Assembly: GCA_019348135.1 (NCBI GenBank)
Contig: JAHWJY010000019.1
Span: forward strand, 1-35,482
Source: Actinomycetota bacterium
Lineage (GTDB): Bacteria > Actinomycetota > Nitriliruptoria > Nitriliruptorales > Nitriliruptoraceae
Reading direction: 5' to 3'
DNA: 35,482 nucleotides
Part shown: piece by piece, positions 9,595-18,761 of the stretch
Numbering within the stretch: the first letter of the stretch is position 1
How the letters are laid out: the number at the start of each line of letters is the position of its first letter
Made by a program: the position numbers and the translations under genes
Notes under the pieces: model-generated
Databases searched by the model: none
Seen by the model: only the letters and a program-made list of their open reading frames with translations
What the model was told of the DNA's origin: nothing

Positions 9595-10140
9595 GTGCTC
9601 GTTCGGATCCTGCAGGTCGCAGCGGTCCTCGCGTCGGTCGCGGGCGTGCTGTGGGCCGCGCTCGCGCTGTCGTTCCGAGCGGAGGTCCGACCGGTCCTGG
9701 ACCGCATCCGGCGGATGAACCGGGCGGTGACGAACCCGCGACAGCTGAGGACCGCCGGTCAGCCGGGCGCGTACGCATCGGTGGTGAACCACCTCGGACG
9801 GGCGAGCGGGACCGCCTACCGGACACCGGTCGTCGCGGTCCCGGCCGGCTCCGGGGTCGTGGTCGCACTGCCGTACGGCGCCGGCGCCGACTGGGTCCGC
9901 AACGTCCTCGCCGCGGGGCGGGCGACGGTCGAACACGAGGGTCGCACGTTGCGGCTGTCGCGACCGCAGCTGCTGACCGCGCGCGACGCCGACGGGTACT
10001 TCCCCGTCAAGGAGCGCCGCCTGCACCGGCTGTACGGCGTCGACGACTTCCTGCTCCTCGAGGGGACCGACGCGGGCGAGCCGCCGGAGGGAGCCGCCCC
10101 CGGGTCGGCGCGCAACCTCCGGGCCGGTCTCGACGTCTAG
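9595..10140 (+). CDS. Nitroreductase/deazaflavin (F420)-dependent oxidoreductase family (Ddn-like)
   Basis: VVNHLGRASGTAYRTPVVAVPAGSGVVVALPYGAGADWVRNVLAAGRATVEHEGRTLRLSRPQLL matches the Ddn-like split-barrel family. Confidence 0.87.
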   Translation: MLVRILQVAAVLASVAGVLWAALALSFRAEVRPVLDRIRRMNRAVTNPRQLRTAGQPGAYASVVNHLGRASGTAYRTPVVAVPAGSGVVVALPYGAGADWVRNVLAAGRATVEHEGRTLRLSRPQLLTARDADGYFPVKERRLHRLYGVDDFLLLEGTDAGEPPEGAAPGSARNLRAGLDV

Positions 10141-10168
10141 GAAGCGATGACCGCTTCCGGAGACCGCC

Positions 10169-10867
10169 ATGTCCGTCCGCATCCCGACCCTCCTGCTCGC
10201 GCTCGTGCTGGCGCTCGCCGCGTGCTCGCGCACCCCCGACGACGCCACAGCCGAGCCGGCCCCCTCCCCGGGGGATCCCTCCCCCACGACCCCGGATCCG
10301 TCCGGGTCGCCGGCTGATGGCTCGTTCGCGATGGACTGGCACGCGCCGTTCGAGCTCACGCTGCCGAACGGCTGGACCGTGCGGGACTGCGCGGGCGACC
10401 GCACGGACGCCTGCGTGGACGCCGACGGGGAGTTCCTCGGCGACCTCGAGCTGTTGACCGGCTACCCCCTCACCGAGGACCAGGCCGCCGCGGAGCCCGC
10501 CGCCGTGCTGTCCGGTCTGGCCCACGACTTCCTCGCGCACTTCGAGGAGGACCGCGCCGCCGGCTGCCCCGGGTTCACCTTCGTCGCCGACGAGGTACGC
10601 GACGCCCCGGTCGGCGGGCAGCCCGGCAAGCGCGCCTCCTTCAGCCTGCGGGACGCGGATGGTGCCGTCGTCGAGCGCGTGATCAACCACTTCACGCTGC
10701 AGGACGGGACCTACGCCATCGTCAACACGGACGCCTACGTCACGGAGGGCGGCTGCCTCGGCCCGTCCGAGACCGACGCTTCGTTCGTGCCGTCGGGTCT
10801 GGCGACGCTCGAGCCCTTCCTCGACCGACTGGTCGCCGAGACGGACCTCACGACCGCGTCGCCCTGA
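10169..10867 (+). CDS. Lipoprotein of unknown function
   Basis: MSVRIPTLLLALVLALAACSRTPDD lipobox; 232 aa. Confidence 0.75.
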   Translation: MSVRIPTLLLALVLALAACSRTPDDATAEPAPSPGDPSPTTPDPSGSPADGSFAMDWHAPFELTLPNGWTVRDCAGDRTDACVDADGEFLGDLELLTGYPLTEDQAAAEPAAVLSGLAHDFLAHFEEDRAAGCPGFTFVADEVRDAPVGGQPGKRASFSLRDADGAVVERVINHFTLQDGTYAIVNTDAYVTEGGCLGPSETDASFVPSGLATLEPFLDRLVAETDLTTASP

Positions 10868-13517
10868 GGGACCGTCGCCGGAGACCCTCGCCGGCCGCGA
10901 GTCCGAGCAGACCCATGAGCACCCAGGCGGGGGCCCCGGTCGCCGGCAGCGGCCGGTCGTCGGGAGCGCCCGGTGCCGGAGGTGCGGGGTCCGGGTGGCC
11001 CGGTGCGGCCTGCCCCCCGGGGACGAGGAAGTCCATCGCGGGCGTGTTGTCCATCGGCTCGAGGAAGCTCTGGGCCTCCTGGGTGGGCGAGAAGGGGTTG
11101 GCGACGGCGAAGGTCGCCGCCGTGTAGATGCGCGTGCCGGGCTGGGCCGGGACCTCCTCCGGGGTCTCGCCCGGACCCTGGTCGTCGGTGAGCCCGACGA
11201 GCAGCTCGAGCGGGACGGTCATGCGGATCCGGCCGGTGTCCTGGTCGACGTCACCCTGCACCGGCGTGCCTCCCGGGTACTGGAGGCACTGGTCCTGGTT
11301 CGCTCCCGCGCCGGGGGTGCCGCACTCCCACGCGGTACCGACGAACCCGTTGTGGCCGAAGGTGAAGCCCTCGAACGGGTTCCACCGGGCACTGACGGCG
11401 CTGTACCGGTAGCCGTCGACGTACCGGAAGATCCACAGCAGCGACTGGGCCTTGGCGTCCTGCAGGGCCTGCTGCAGGGCGTCGTCGGAGAGGTCGGCGA
11501 CGTCGATCGTGACGGTGAAGCCGCCACCGTCCAGCGGCTCGCCGGACCCGAGGTCGATGGCGGCCCCGATCTCGTTGGCCAGCACGTCGGCGGCCGCGAC
11601 CGGCACGCGCCCCGGGGGCACGAGCTGCGACGAGTAGTCGGCGACGGCGTCGCCCTCGGGGTCCTCGGAGCGGGTGCGCAGCGGCACGAGCTCGGGGTTC
11701 GAGACGGTGCCGCCCGCGAGGCTCGGTCCGCCGATCTGGCGGAACACCAGGGGCGTGGAGACCTGGCCGGCCGCCTGCCCCGGCTGCTTGTGGGCGCGGT
11801 TGAACACCCCGACGATCTCGCCGGTGACGGGGTTGAGGTCGATCGAGAAGAAGTCGACCAGCGACCGGTCGCCGCCCGTCGAGCAGGTGATCCCGAACAG
11901 GCAGATCTGGTCGTAGTGGTTCGGGTGGGTCGTGACCTGCACCTGCGAGAACGTGGCGTCCGGACGGTTCGCGTCGAGCGACTGTGCGACGTAGACGTGC
12001 CACGTCTTGGCGTCGGTCGAGTCGGCCGGCGCGTCGGTCTCGGAGCCGTAGTACGACACGGCGACGCGACCTGGCTCGCCGACCGCGATCCAGGGGAACA
12101 GCGACGTGCGCACCGGCTCGCGGTTCACGACGACCGGCGCGGTCGCGCCGACGGGTGCCTTGAACTCCGCGACGGTGTCGTCGGTCCCACCGACGCAGTC
12201 CACCAGCTTCTCGTTGGCCAGGCGCACCATCCGCGTGTTGAAGTCGGCGTTGTCGCTGTAGACGACGTAGAGGTCGCCGTTGGTGTCGTGGTCGGCGACC
12301 ACGAACAGCTGGCTCACGTCGCCATCGCCCTCGACGAGGAGGCAGTTGTTCCAGGTGTCGCCCTCGTCGAGCGACACGGCGAGCATCACCTGGGAGCCGG
12401 CGCGGGACCACGGGTAGTAGAGGGCGGGGAGGTCGCCGCCCGGGTTGAGCTCGGGCGGGAGGCTCCGGACCGGACCGGGGAAGTCCGGGTTGGGGGACAC
12501 GACCACCGGCTCGCCGTAGGTCAGACCCCCGTCGTCGGAACGCTGCGCCGTGACGGCGCGCGGGATGACCTGGTTGTAGGTGAGGAAGACCGTGTCGGCA
12601 TCGGTGAACGCGTTCCACTGTCGGTCGACGCCCGGCCGGGACTCGCTGATCGGTGACGACCGGAAGGTCGCCCCCCGGTCCGCGGACGTGGCGGTCGCGA
12701 AGTTCAGCAGCCCCGACAGGCCGGTGTAGGCCAGCTGGAAGTTGCCTTCGTCGTTGCGCTCGGGGGCCGTCGCGAGACCGCAGTCGCCGCCGCCACCGCC
12801 CACCGAGAGCTGGCCGCGCGGCGGCTCACCCAGCAGGTTGAACTGGTCCCCGCCGTCCGTCGAGGCCTGGGCGTACTCGTTGGCCTGGCTGAAGCCCGTG
12901 GGTCCGCACGTGTAGATCGTCCCGTCACCGTCGATCTCGATCAGCGGCTCGCCCTCGTCGCGCTGGATGTCCGCGGGCACGGCTGCCGAGAACGCGAGAC
13001 CACGTGGGTCGGCGGCAGCGGGCAGCGCGGTGGCCCCCTTCGCCTTGGCGGTGGCGATCAGGGTGCCTTCGTACTCCGTCGCGCCGGCGGCGAAGGCGCA
13101 GGTGACGGCCGTGTACGTCCCGGCGGGGAGGTCGGGCAGGAACACGGTCTCGGCCGGGCTTCCGCCGTCGCTGCTGCCCAGCACCTCGCCCTCGGGCCCC
13201 TCGATGGTGAGGATCAGATCCTGGTTCTCGTCCACCCACGTGATCTGGAACTTGTAGTCGACCCCGACCCGGTCGTAGGTGCCGGCCGGCACCTCGATCG
13301 TGATCTCGTGCCGGTCCTCGGACGCCTCGCCCGGTGCGGAGCACTCGCTCGTCGGGTTGACCCCGGGAGGCGACGTGCCGGTCCACGAGGTCGACGCCTC
13401 GTCGCCGGCGGCCTGCGGCGCCCGCAGGGAGGAGCTCTCCGGATCGGCGGCGTGAGCGGGCACGCTCCCCAGCAGGGCGGTGGTGAGCATGAGCGCGAGC
13501 GGACGCCGTGAACGCAT
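10848..13517 (-). CDS. Large secreted sialidase/BNR-like protein with C-terminal LPXTG-type sorting signal
   Basis: Signal peptide MRSRRPLALMLTTALLGSVPAHA; Asp-box-like repeats (ASTDGGDQF, TSADRGATFRSS, RSDDGGLTYGEP, VSLDEGDTW); C-terminus LPATGAPAWVLMGLLGLAAGEGLRRRSLRATRS. Confidence 0.82.
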   Translation of the reverse strand: MRSRRPLALMLTTALLGSVPAHAADPESSSLRAPQAAGDEASTSWTGTSPPGVNPTSECSAPGEASEDRHEITIEVPAGTYDRVGVDYKFQITWVDENQDLILTIEGPEGEVLGSSDGGSPAETVFLPDLPAGTYTAVTCAFAAGATEYEGTLIATAKAKGATALPAAADPRGLAFSAAVPADIQRDEGEPLIEIDGDGTIYTCGPTGFSQANEYAQASTDGGDQFNLLGEPPRGQLSVGGGGGDCGLATAPERNDEGNFQLAYTGLSGLLNFATATSADRGATFRSSPISESRPGVDRQWNAFTDADTVFLTYNQVIPRAVTAQRSDDGGLTYGEPVVVSPNPDFPGPVRSLPPELNPGGDLPALYYPWSRAGSQVMLAVSLDEGDTWNNCLLVEGDGDVSQLFVVADHDTNGDLYVVYSDNADFNTRMVRLANEKLVDCVGGTDDTVAEFKAPVGATAPVVVNREPVRTSLFPWIAVGEPGRVAVSYYGSETDAPADSTDAKTWHVYVAQSLDANRPDATFSQVQVTTHPNHYDQICLFGITCSTGGDRSLVDFFSIDLNPVTGEIVGVFNRAHKQPGQAAGQVSTPLVFRQIGGPSLAGGTVSNPELVPLRTRSEDPEGDAVADYSSQLVPPGRVPVAAADVLANEIGAAIDLGSGEPLDGGGFTVTIDVADLSDDALQQALQDAKAQSLLWIFRYVDGYRYSAVSARWNPFEGFTFGHNGFVGTAWECGTPGAGANQDQCLQYPGGTPVQGDVDQDTGRIRMTVPLELLVGLTDDQGPGETPEEVPAQPGTRIYTAATFAVANPFSPTQEAQSFLEPMDNTPAMDFLVPGGQAAPGHPDPAPPAPGAPDDRPLPATGAPAWVLMGLLGLAAGEGLRRRSLRATRS

Positions 13518-13613
13518 GACGGGATGACCTCCAACGACTGGCTGGGCACTTCGGCGTCCGACGGACGTCCTCCTGCCGGCTCCCCCTGTCCGTGCGACGG
13601 CGCGGGACCCGGC

Positions 13614-14462
13614 TCAGGGCATCGCGACCGCTGAGCCGCCCACCCCGATCCCGGGACGGTCCGCCGGGACGTCCACCTGGATGAGGCTCGGTCGGCCCAT
13701 GTCCTCGCCCTGCAGGATCGTCAGCCGTGCGGGGACCGCGAGCAGCCCCGCGTCCCGGAGGTAGCCGCCGAACGCCGCCGCCGAGGCGCCGGTCGCAGGA
13801 TCCTCGACCACCCCGCCGATCGGGAACGGGTTGCGGGCGTGGAAGCGGTCGTCGGACTCGCGCCAGACGACGGCCACCGTGGTCCAGTCCTGCTCCAGCA
13901 TGACCCGCTTCAGATCGTCGAACCGGTACGTCATCGCCGCGAGCGTCCCACGCGACGCGACCGGGAGGACGAGGTGGGTCGCGCCTCCGTAGGCGATCGC
14001 CGGCGGGAGGCGGGGATCGAGGTCGTCCCGGGTCCATCCGAACATGCCGAGCACCTCCGCCAGGAGGTCGTCGCCGGCCTCCCGGTGGGAGGTCGGCGGC
14101 GACGTCAGGGTGGCGACGATGCGGTGGCCGTCGCGACGGATGGCGACGGGGATGAGGTCGGTCCGGGTCGCGAGGAGGACCTCGCCCAGCTCGGGGTCGC
14201 GCTCCGCCAGCACCACCCCCGTGGCGATGGTGGCGTGCCCGCAGAACACCACCTCCCGCTCGGGGCTGAAGTAGCGGATGTCGTGATCCGCTCCTCCCGA
14301 CGACGGAGCGACGAACGCGGTCTCGGAGAACCCGACCTCCGCGGCGATCCGCTGCATCTCCGTCTCGGGTGGCAGCTCGGACGCGAGGACGACCCCCGCG
14401 GGGTTGCCGCCCCGGGGATCGTCGGTGAAGGCGGCGTAGCGCAGCGTTGCGGGGGATGCCAT
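13614..14462 (-). CDS. PhzF family isomerase
   Basis: YAAFTDDPRGGNPAGVVL...FSETAFV...IRYFSPEREVVFCGHATIATG...EDPATGASAAAFGGYLRD. Confidence 0.94.
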   Translation of the reverse strand: MASPATLRYAAFTDDPRGGNPAGVVLASELPPETEMQRIAAEVGFSETAFVAPSSGGADHDIRYFSPEREVVFCGHATIATGVVLAERDPELGEVLLATRTDLIPVAIRRDGHRIVATLTSPPTSHREAGDDLLAEVLGMFGWTRDDLDPRLPPAIAYGGATHLVLPVASRGTLAAMTYRFDDLKRVMLEQDWTTVAVVWRESDDRFHARNPFPIGGVVEDPATGASAAAFGGYLRDAGLLAVPARLTILQGEDMGRPSLIQVDVPADRPGIGVGGSAVAMP

Positions 14463-14539
14463 GGGGTCGCCTCGCTCTCCGGTCGGGGCCGCCATCCGAG
14501 CACGCCCAGGTCCCGCCGTCGGCCAGGTCCGGCCGGCCG

Positions 14540-15364
14540 TCAGCTGAACTTCGTGGTCGGACGCTCCCAGCGTTCGCCATCGACCTCGAGGTCGACCTTC
14601 TCGTTGTAGAAGGCGAGCAGACCGGCGATGCCGCGCACCTCGTCGCGGGGGTCGTCGTACACCCAGGCGAGGTCCTCGAGGCGTTCGCCGCCGGCGACCA
14701 CCGTGAAGTACCGGCTGGTCGTGCCCTTGTACGGGCACGAGGTCTCGGTACCGCTCGGTTCGAGCAACCCCACCTCGACGTCGTCCTCCGGGAGGTAGAA
14801 CCGCGGCGGCAGCCCGGTCTCGAACAGGATCGACGGACGACGGCTGTCGGCGACGACCTCGCCGCCGACGCGGACCACGACGTGCCGGTCCGAGCGGATG
14901 ACGTCGCAGCGGTGGTACGGGTCGCGGGCGTGGACCCCGATCCGCTCGGCCTCCTCCCACCACTCGTCGACGGCATCCCACGCGAACGCGAGGGAGCCGC
15001 CCAGCGGTGGCGCCTCGGGGAGCGGCTCGGGGTAGCCCCACACCGCGTGCTCCCGTACGGCGTCGCCGGCGCGGATGGTCCAGTACGAGGCGTCGCCCTT
15101 GAGCCCGGAGTGGGTCGTCCGGTCGGTCGGCTCGAGCAGCTCGGTGCGGACGTCCTCCTCGGGGAAGTAGTAGACGGGCAGCAGGCCGGACTCGTGGAGG
15201 AGCTTCGTCCGCGAGCTCTCCGCCACCGTCTCGCCGGCCACGACGACCCGTACGCGCCGCGGGCTGTCCTCGAGGTACAGGACACCGCCCGGCGCGGCGT
15301 ACGTGAAGTTGAACGTGCCCGCCGGGACGTCGCCGAACGGGCCGGTGCCGATGGTGAGGGTCAC
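14540..15364 (-). CDS. Tandem DUF427 domain protein
   Basis: Two copies of VVVAGETVAESSRTKLLHESGLLPVYYFPEEDVRTELLEPTDRTTHSGLKGDASYW-type units. Confidence 0.92.
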   Translation of the reverse strand: MTLTIGTGPFGDVPAGTFNFTYAAPGGVLYLEDSPRRVRVVVAGETVAESSRTKLLHESGLLPVYYFPEEDVRTELLEPTDRTTHSGLKGDASYWTIRAGDAVREHAVWGYPEPLPEAPPLGGSLAFAWDAVDEWWEEAERIGVHARDPYHRCDVIRSDRHVVVRVGGEVVADSRRPSILFETGLPPRFYLPEDDVEVGLLEPSGTETSCPYKGTTSRYFTVVAGGERLEDLAWVYDDPRDEVRGIAGLLAFYNEKVDLEVDGERWERPTTKFS

Positions 15365-15960
15365 GTCGTCGCCTTCCGTCGTTCCTCGTCGCCTCCGTCA
15401 TCGCCCTCGGCGACTCGGTCCATCGCGGGCGGGGCCGGGAGGTCGACCTCGGTGCCGACGAGGTGGTTGAAGTAGTTCGTGAGGATCGTGCGCACGACGT
15501 CGGCGTACGCCTCGAGCACCTCCTTCTCCGACCAGCCGGCCTCGAGGGCGGTCTTCCAGGTGCCGTCCTCGACGTGGCCCTTGTTCGCGGCGATCTCGCG
15601 GGAGACCTGGAGGAGCGCCGTGAGCTCGTCGTCGCCGGGGAGCTCACCCCGGCGGATCGCGACGGTCTCGTCGTCCGAGAACCCCGTCGCCTTCGCGGCG
15701 CCGGTGTAGGCGGCCTGGCAGTAGTCGCAGGCGTTCACGTTCGCGACCGTGAGGTGGATCGCCTGACGGACGCGCTCGCCGAGCGAGGACGTCTCCTTCA
15801 GCGTCCGCTCCATCGCGGCGTAGGTCTCGAGCACCGCCGGCGCGTGCGCCATCTCGCCGAAGATGTTGATGACCTTGCCGAACCGCTGCTCGAGCTCGCC
15901 GAGGGTCTCGCGGCTCTCCTCGGGGGCGTCGTCGACGGTGTGGACGGGGACACGGGGCAC
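15361..15960 (-). CDS. Carboxymuconolactone decarboxylase/AhpD-like protein
   Basis: HLTVANVNACDYCQAAYTGAAKATGFSDDE (CxxC AhpD motif); GTG start at 15960 preceded by GGAGGAACC; stop overlaps the DUF427 start (GTGA). Confidence 0.9.
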   Translation of the reverse strand: MPRVPVHTVDDAPEESRETLGELEQRFGKVINIFGEMAHAPAVLETYAAMERTLKETSSLGERVRQAIHLTVANVNACDYCQAAYTGAAKATGFSDDETVAIRRGELPGDDELTALLQVSREIAANKGHVEDGTWKTALEAGWSEKEVLEAYADVVRTILTNYFNHLVGTEVDLPAPPAMDRVAEGDDGGDEERRKATT

Positions 15961-16223
15961 GGCGGTTCCTCCGGGTGGGGTGACCTCCACGGAACCCCAC
16001 CAGCACGTGTGCGCTTCCGTCGCGGGCGGCCGGACGGCGGGGCTCCGGCGGGAATAGGCCGGGCGGCGGGAACGAGCGCCCTCGGGACGCGCACGTCGTG
16101 TGCGCCGCCGCACGGCCGTCGCCGACCCGGCGAGTGCGAGGGAAGAGGACGGTCCGCTGCGGGTTGCCTCGGTCACCTGGCCACGACGCTGGCCGTCCCT
16201 GACGAACTCCCCGGAGGTCTCCC

Positions 16224-16724
16224 GTGCACCGTCTCAGCTTCCCGTCCGTCCAACGGTTCGCCCCCGTCGCTCCCGTGATCCTCCGCCTCGTGGTGGGCTC
16301 GGTCATGGCCCTCCACGGCTGGCAGAAGCTCACCGAGATGGGCCCGGCGATGTTCGGTGAGGGCATGGTCGCCGAGCTCGGGATCCCGGCGCCGGTGCTG
16401 GTTGGGTGGGCCATCACTCTGGTCGAGCTCATCGGCGGATCGTTCCTGGTCCTCGGCTTCCTGACGCGCATCTCCGCGGTGGCGGTCACGGTCGTGCTCC
16501 TGGGTGCGACCATCCTCGTGAAGCCGGACCTGGGGCTCATCGCACCCATGGGCTCGATGCTGCCGGGAGCGGAGCTCGACCTGTCGCTCATCGCCGGCGC
16601 GCTCGGGGTGCTGTTCCTCGGCCCCGGCCGGCCCTCGCTGGACCACACCCTCGGGATCGAGACGGGGACGCCCGACGCCGTGCGTGACGACGAGCCGGCC
16701 GCACGCGAACCCGCCCGGGTCTGA
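16224..16724 (+). CDS. DoxX family membrane protein
   Basis: LRLVVGSVMALHGWQKLTEMGP...ELIGGSFLVLGFLTRISAVAVTVVLLGA. Confidence 0.88.
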   Translation: MHRLSFPSVQRFAPVAPVILRLVVGSVMALHGWQKLTEMGPAMFGEGMVAELGIPAPVLVGWAITLVELIGGSFLVLGFLTRISAVAVTVVLLGATILVKPDLGLIAPMGSMLPGAELDLSLIAGALGVLFLGPGRPSLDHTLGIETGTPDAVRDDEPAAREPARV

Positions 16725-16884
16725 AGCCCATGGGGGTCGGTTCTCCGCGCCGGCCCGCCCGTGCCCTCGCTGCCGCGCCGGTGCGTGGCGTGACGGACGG
16801 GGTCCGTCCGCACGCGGCCGGGGAGGTCGACCTCCGTACGTTGCTCGGGACGCGCGGCCATCCGACCGGAGAGCACGAGGAGCC

Positions 16885-17877
16885 ATGATGGAACGACACG
16901 GACACGGCGGCGGGACGTACCGGTTGGCCGGCGAACGCGGCTGGGGCTACGACCCCGGGCGGACGGCCCTGCTGGTCATCGACCCGGTCAACGACTTCCT
17001 GTCCGAGGACGGCGCGGGCTGGAGCATGACCGAGAGCACGGTCAGCAAGCACGACGTGGTCGGCCACCTGCGTCAGGCGATCGACGTGGCGCGCGAGCAG
17101 GGGATCCCGGTCCTGTACGCGCCGATGGCGTTCACCGCCGAGGACTACGAGGACCAGGAGCTCCAGCGCAAGACGGGTATCGGCCGCATCATGTTCGAGC
17201 GCCGGATGTTCCTGGCCGGCACGTGGGGCGCGGACTTCCATCCGGAGCTGACGCCCGCCGACGACGAGGTCATCCTCCAGCCGCACAAGGTCAACGACGT
17301 CTTCGAGACCGACCTCCCGGATCACCTCGAGCGGCTCGGGACCACGCAGCTCGTGATCGCCGGCATGACGGCCAACCTCTGCTGCGAGGCCACCGGACGA
17401 CACGCCTCCGAGCACGGTTACGACGTGACGTTCCTCCGCGACGCCATCGGCGCGGAGAACCTGCCCGCCTACGAGGCCTCCATCCGGGTCAACTACCCGC
17501 TGATCGCCAACGCGGTCATGGACGTCGAGGACTTCGCCGCGGTCCTCCGGGCAGGCGGACGCGCCCCGCAGGAAGGTGACGACGTCATCGCCTCGGACCA
17601 GCTGAAGATCGGGTCGGTCGACGAGGTGGTGGTCGACGCGGATGCGGGCACCGGCTACCTCAAGGTCGGCCGCAGCATCTTCGCGAGCGACCCGTACCTC
17701 CCGCTCGACGCGGTCGTGAAGGTCGGCCCCGACAAGGTGTTCGTGAACCTCCCGAAGCTCGTGATCGGCGAGATGCCGTGGGACCAGCCGCCGTCGGCCG
17801 AGTCCCGACGCGACAAGGTCGGTCCCCGCGCGGACGCGGTCACCGGCCTCTACGGGGAGCTCAGCCCCCGCTCCTGA
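16885..17877 (+). CDS. Isochorismatase-like cysteine hydrolase
   Basis: GRTALLVIDPVNDFLSEDG...LVIAGMTANLCCEATGRHASEHGYDVTFLRDAIGA. Confidence 0.9.
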   Translation: MMERHGHGGGTYRLAGERGWGYDPGRTALLVIDPVNDFLSEDGAGWSMTESTVSKHDVVGHLRQAIDVAREQGIPVLYAPMAFTAEDYEDQELQRKTGIGRIMFERRMFLAGTWGADFHPELTPADDEVILQPHKVNDVFETDLPDHLERLGTTQLVIAGMTANLCCEATGRHASEHGYDVTFLRDAIGAENLPAYEASIRVNYPLIANAVMDVEDFAAVLRAGGRAPQEGDDVIASDQLKIGSVDEVVVDADAGTGYLKVGRSIFASDPYLPLDAVVKVGPDKVFVNLPKLVIGEMPWDQPPSAESRRDKVGPRADAVTGLYGELSPRS

Positions 17878-17998
17878 GGGCGCGGAACAGAGGATCCTCG
17901 TTCCCGGTTCCCGGCGAGGAACCGACGAGCGAAGGTCCGTCGGCGAGACGCCGGCACAACGCGAGCGACGCGTGCAGAAGGAGCGCCGGGAGGAGGAC

Positions 17999-18127
17999 GT
18001 GAGCGAGGACGACATCGACGGCCTCCGTGCGCTCGCCCGCGAGTTCGGATCCCACGTCACCGTCGCGCCGAACCTCGCCATCGCCTTCCGTCAGCGCGGG
18101 CCCGAACGCGTCGACGGCGACGTCTAG
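17999..18127 (+). CDS. Possible 42-aa small protein
   Basis: VSEDDIDGLRALAREFGSHVTVAPNLAIAFRQRGPERVDGDV*; GGGAGGAGGAC upstream, but spacing is short; fills an otherwise non-coding gap. An alternative GTG at 17972 would extend it (VQKERREED). Confidence 0.4.
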   Translation: MSEDDIDGLRALAREFGSHVTVAPNLAIAFRQRGPERVDGDV

Positions 18128-18212
18128 CGGCTCCAGCTCGACGATCGGGCTGGACGGAAGCCTCCCGGGAGCCCGCGGGTTCCGTCCACAGCAGACCCTC
18201 GGAGGGAGCACG

Positions 18213-18725
18213 ATGGAGTTCTCGATCGTCGCAGCACTCGTCGCCGGCCTCGTCGGCACGGCCGTCATGTCCACGATGATGAAGCTGTCCGGGAAGATGG
18301 GCATGACCGACATGCCGCCGATGGAGCTCGTCACGGGCTCGATGATGTCGGGCGACCCGGACCGGGCCCAGCAGCTTGGCATCGCGTTGCACTGGGGCAT
18401 GATGGGCACGGTCGTCTTCGGCCTCGGGTACGCCGCGCTGTTCAACGCGCTCGGATCGGCGAGCTGGCTCACCGGGGTCGGGGTCGGGGCGGTGCACGGC
18501 CTGATGGTCGGGCTCGTGTTCATGCCGATGATGCCGTCGATGCACCCGCGCATGACACGTCAGCCCGTGTTCGCCGGCACGGTCGACCCCGATGCGTCGA
18601 CCGTCACCCTTGCGGCCCCCGGCGTGATGGGGAGCCGCTGGGGTGGCATGACGCCGGTCGGGCTCCTCATGGGCCACGTCGTCTACGGCCTCGTCGTCGC
18701 GCTCGTCTACCAGAGCTTCGTCTGA
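18213..18725 (+). CDS. Met-rich four-TM membrane protein of unknown function
   Basis: MEFSIVAALVAGLVGTAVMSTMMKLSGKMGMTDMPPMELVTGSMM...; GGAGGGAG RBS before ATG. Confidence 0.75.
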   Translation: MEFSIVAALVAGLVGTAVMSTMMKLSGKMGMTDMPPMELVTGSMMSGDPDRAQQLGIALHWGMMGTVVFGLGYAALFNALGSASWLTGVGVGAVHGLMVGLVFMPMMPSMHPRMTRQPVFAGTVDPDASTVTLAAPGVMGSRWGGMTPVGLLMGHVVYGLVVALVYQSFV

Positions 18726-18761
18726 GCACACCGCCGCGCGCCTTCCCGGGAGGACATCGCC

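Noticed and set aside
10995-12656. 553-aa plus-strand ORF
   Set aside because: Mirror frame of the secreted BNR-like protein; long antisense ORFs are expected at this GC content.
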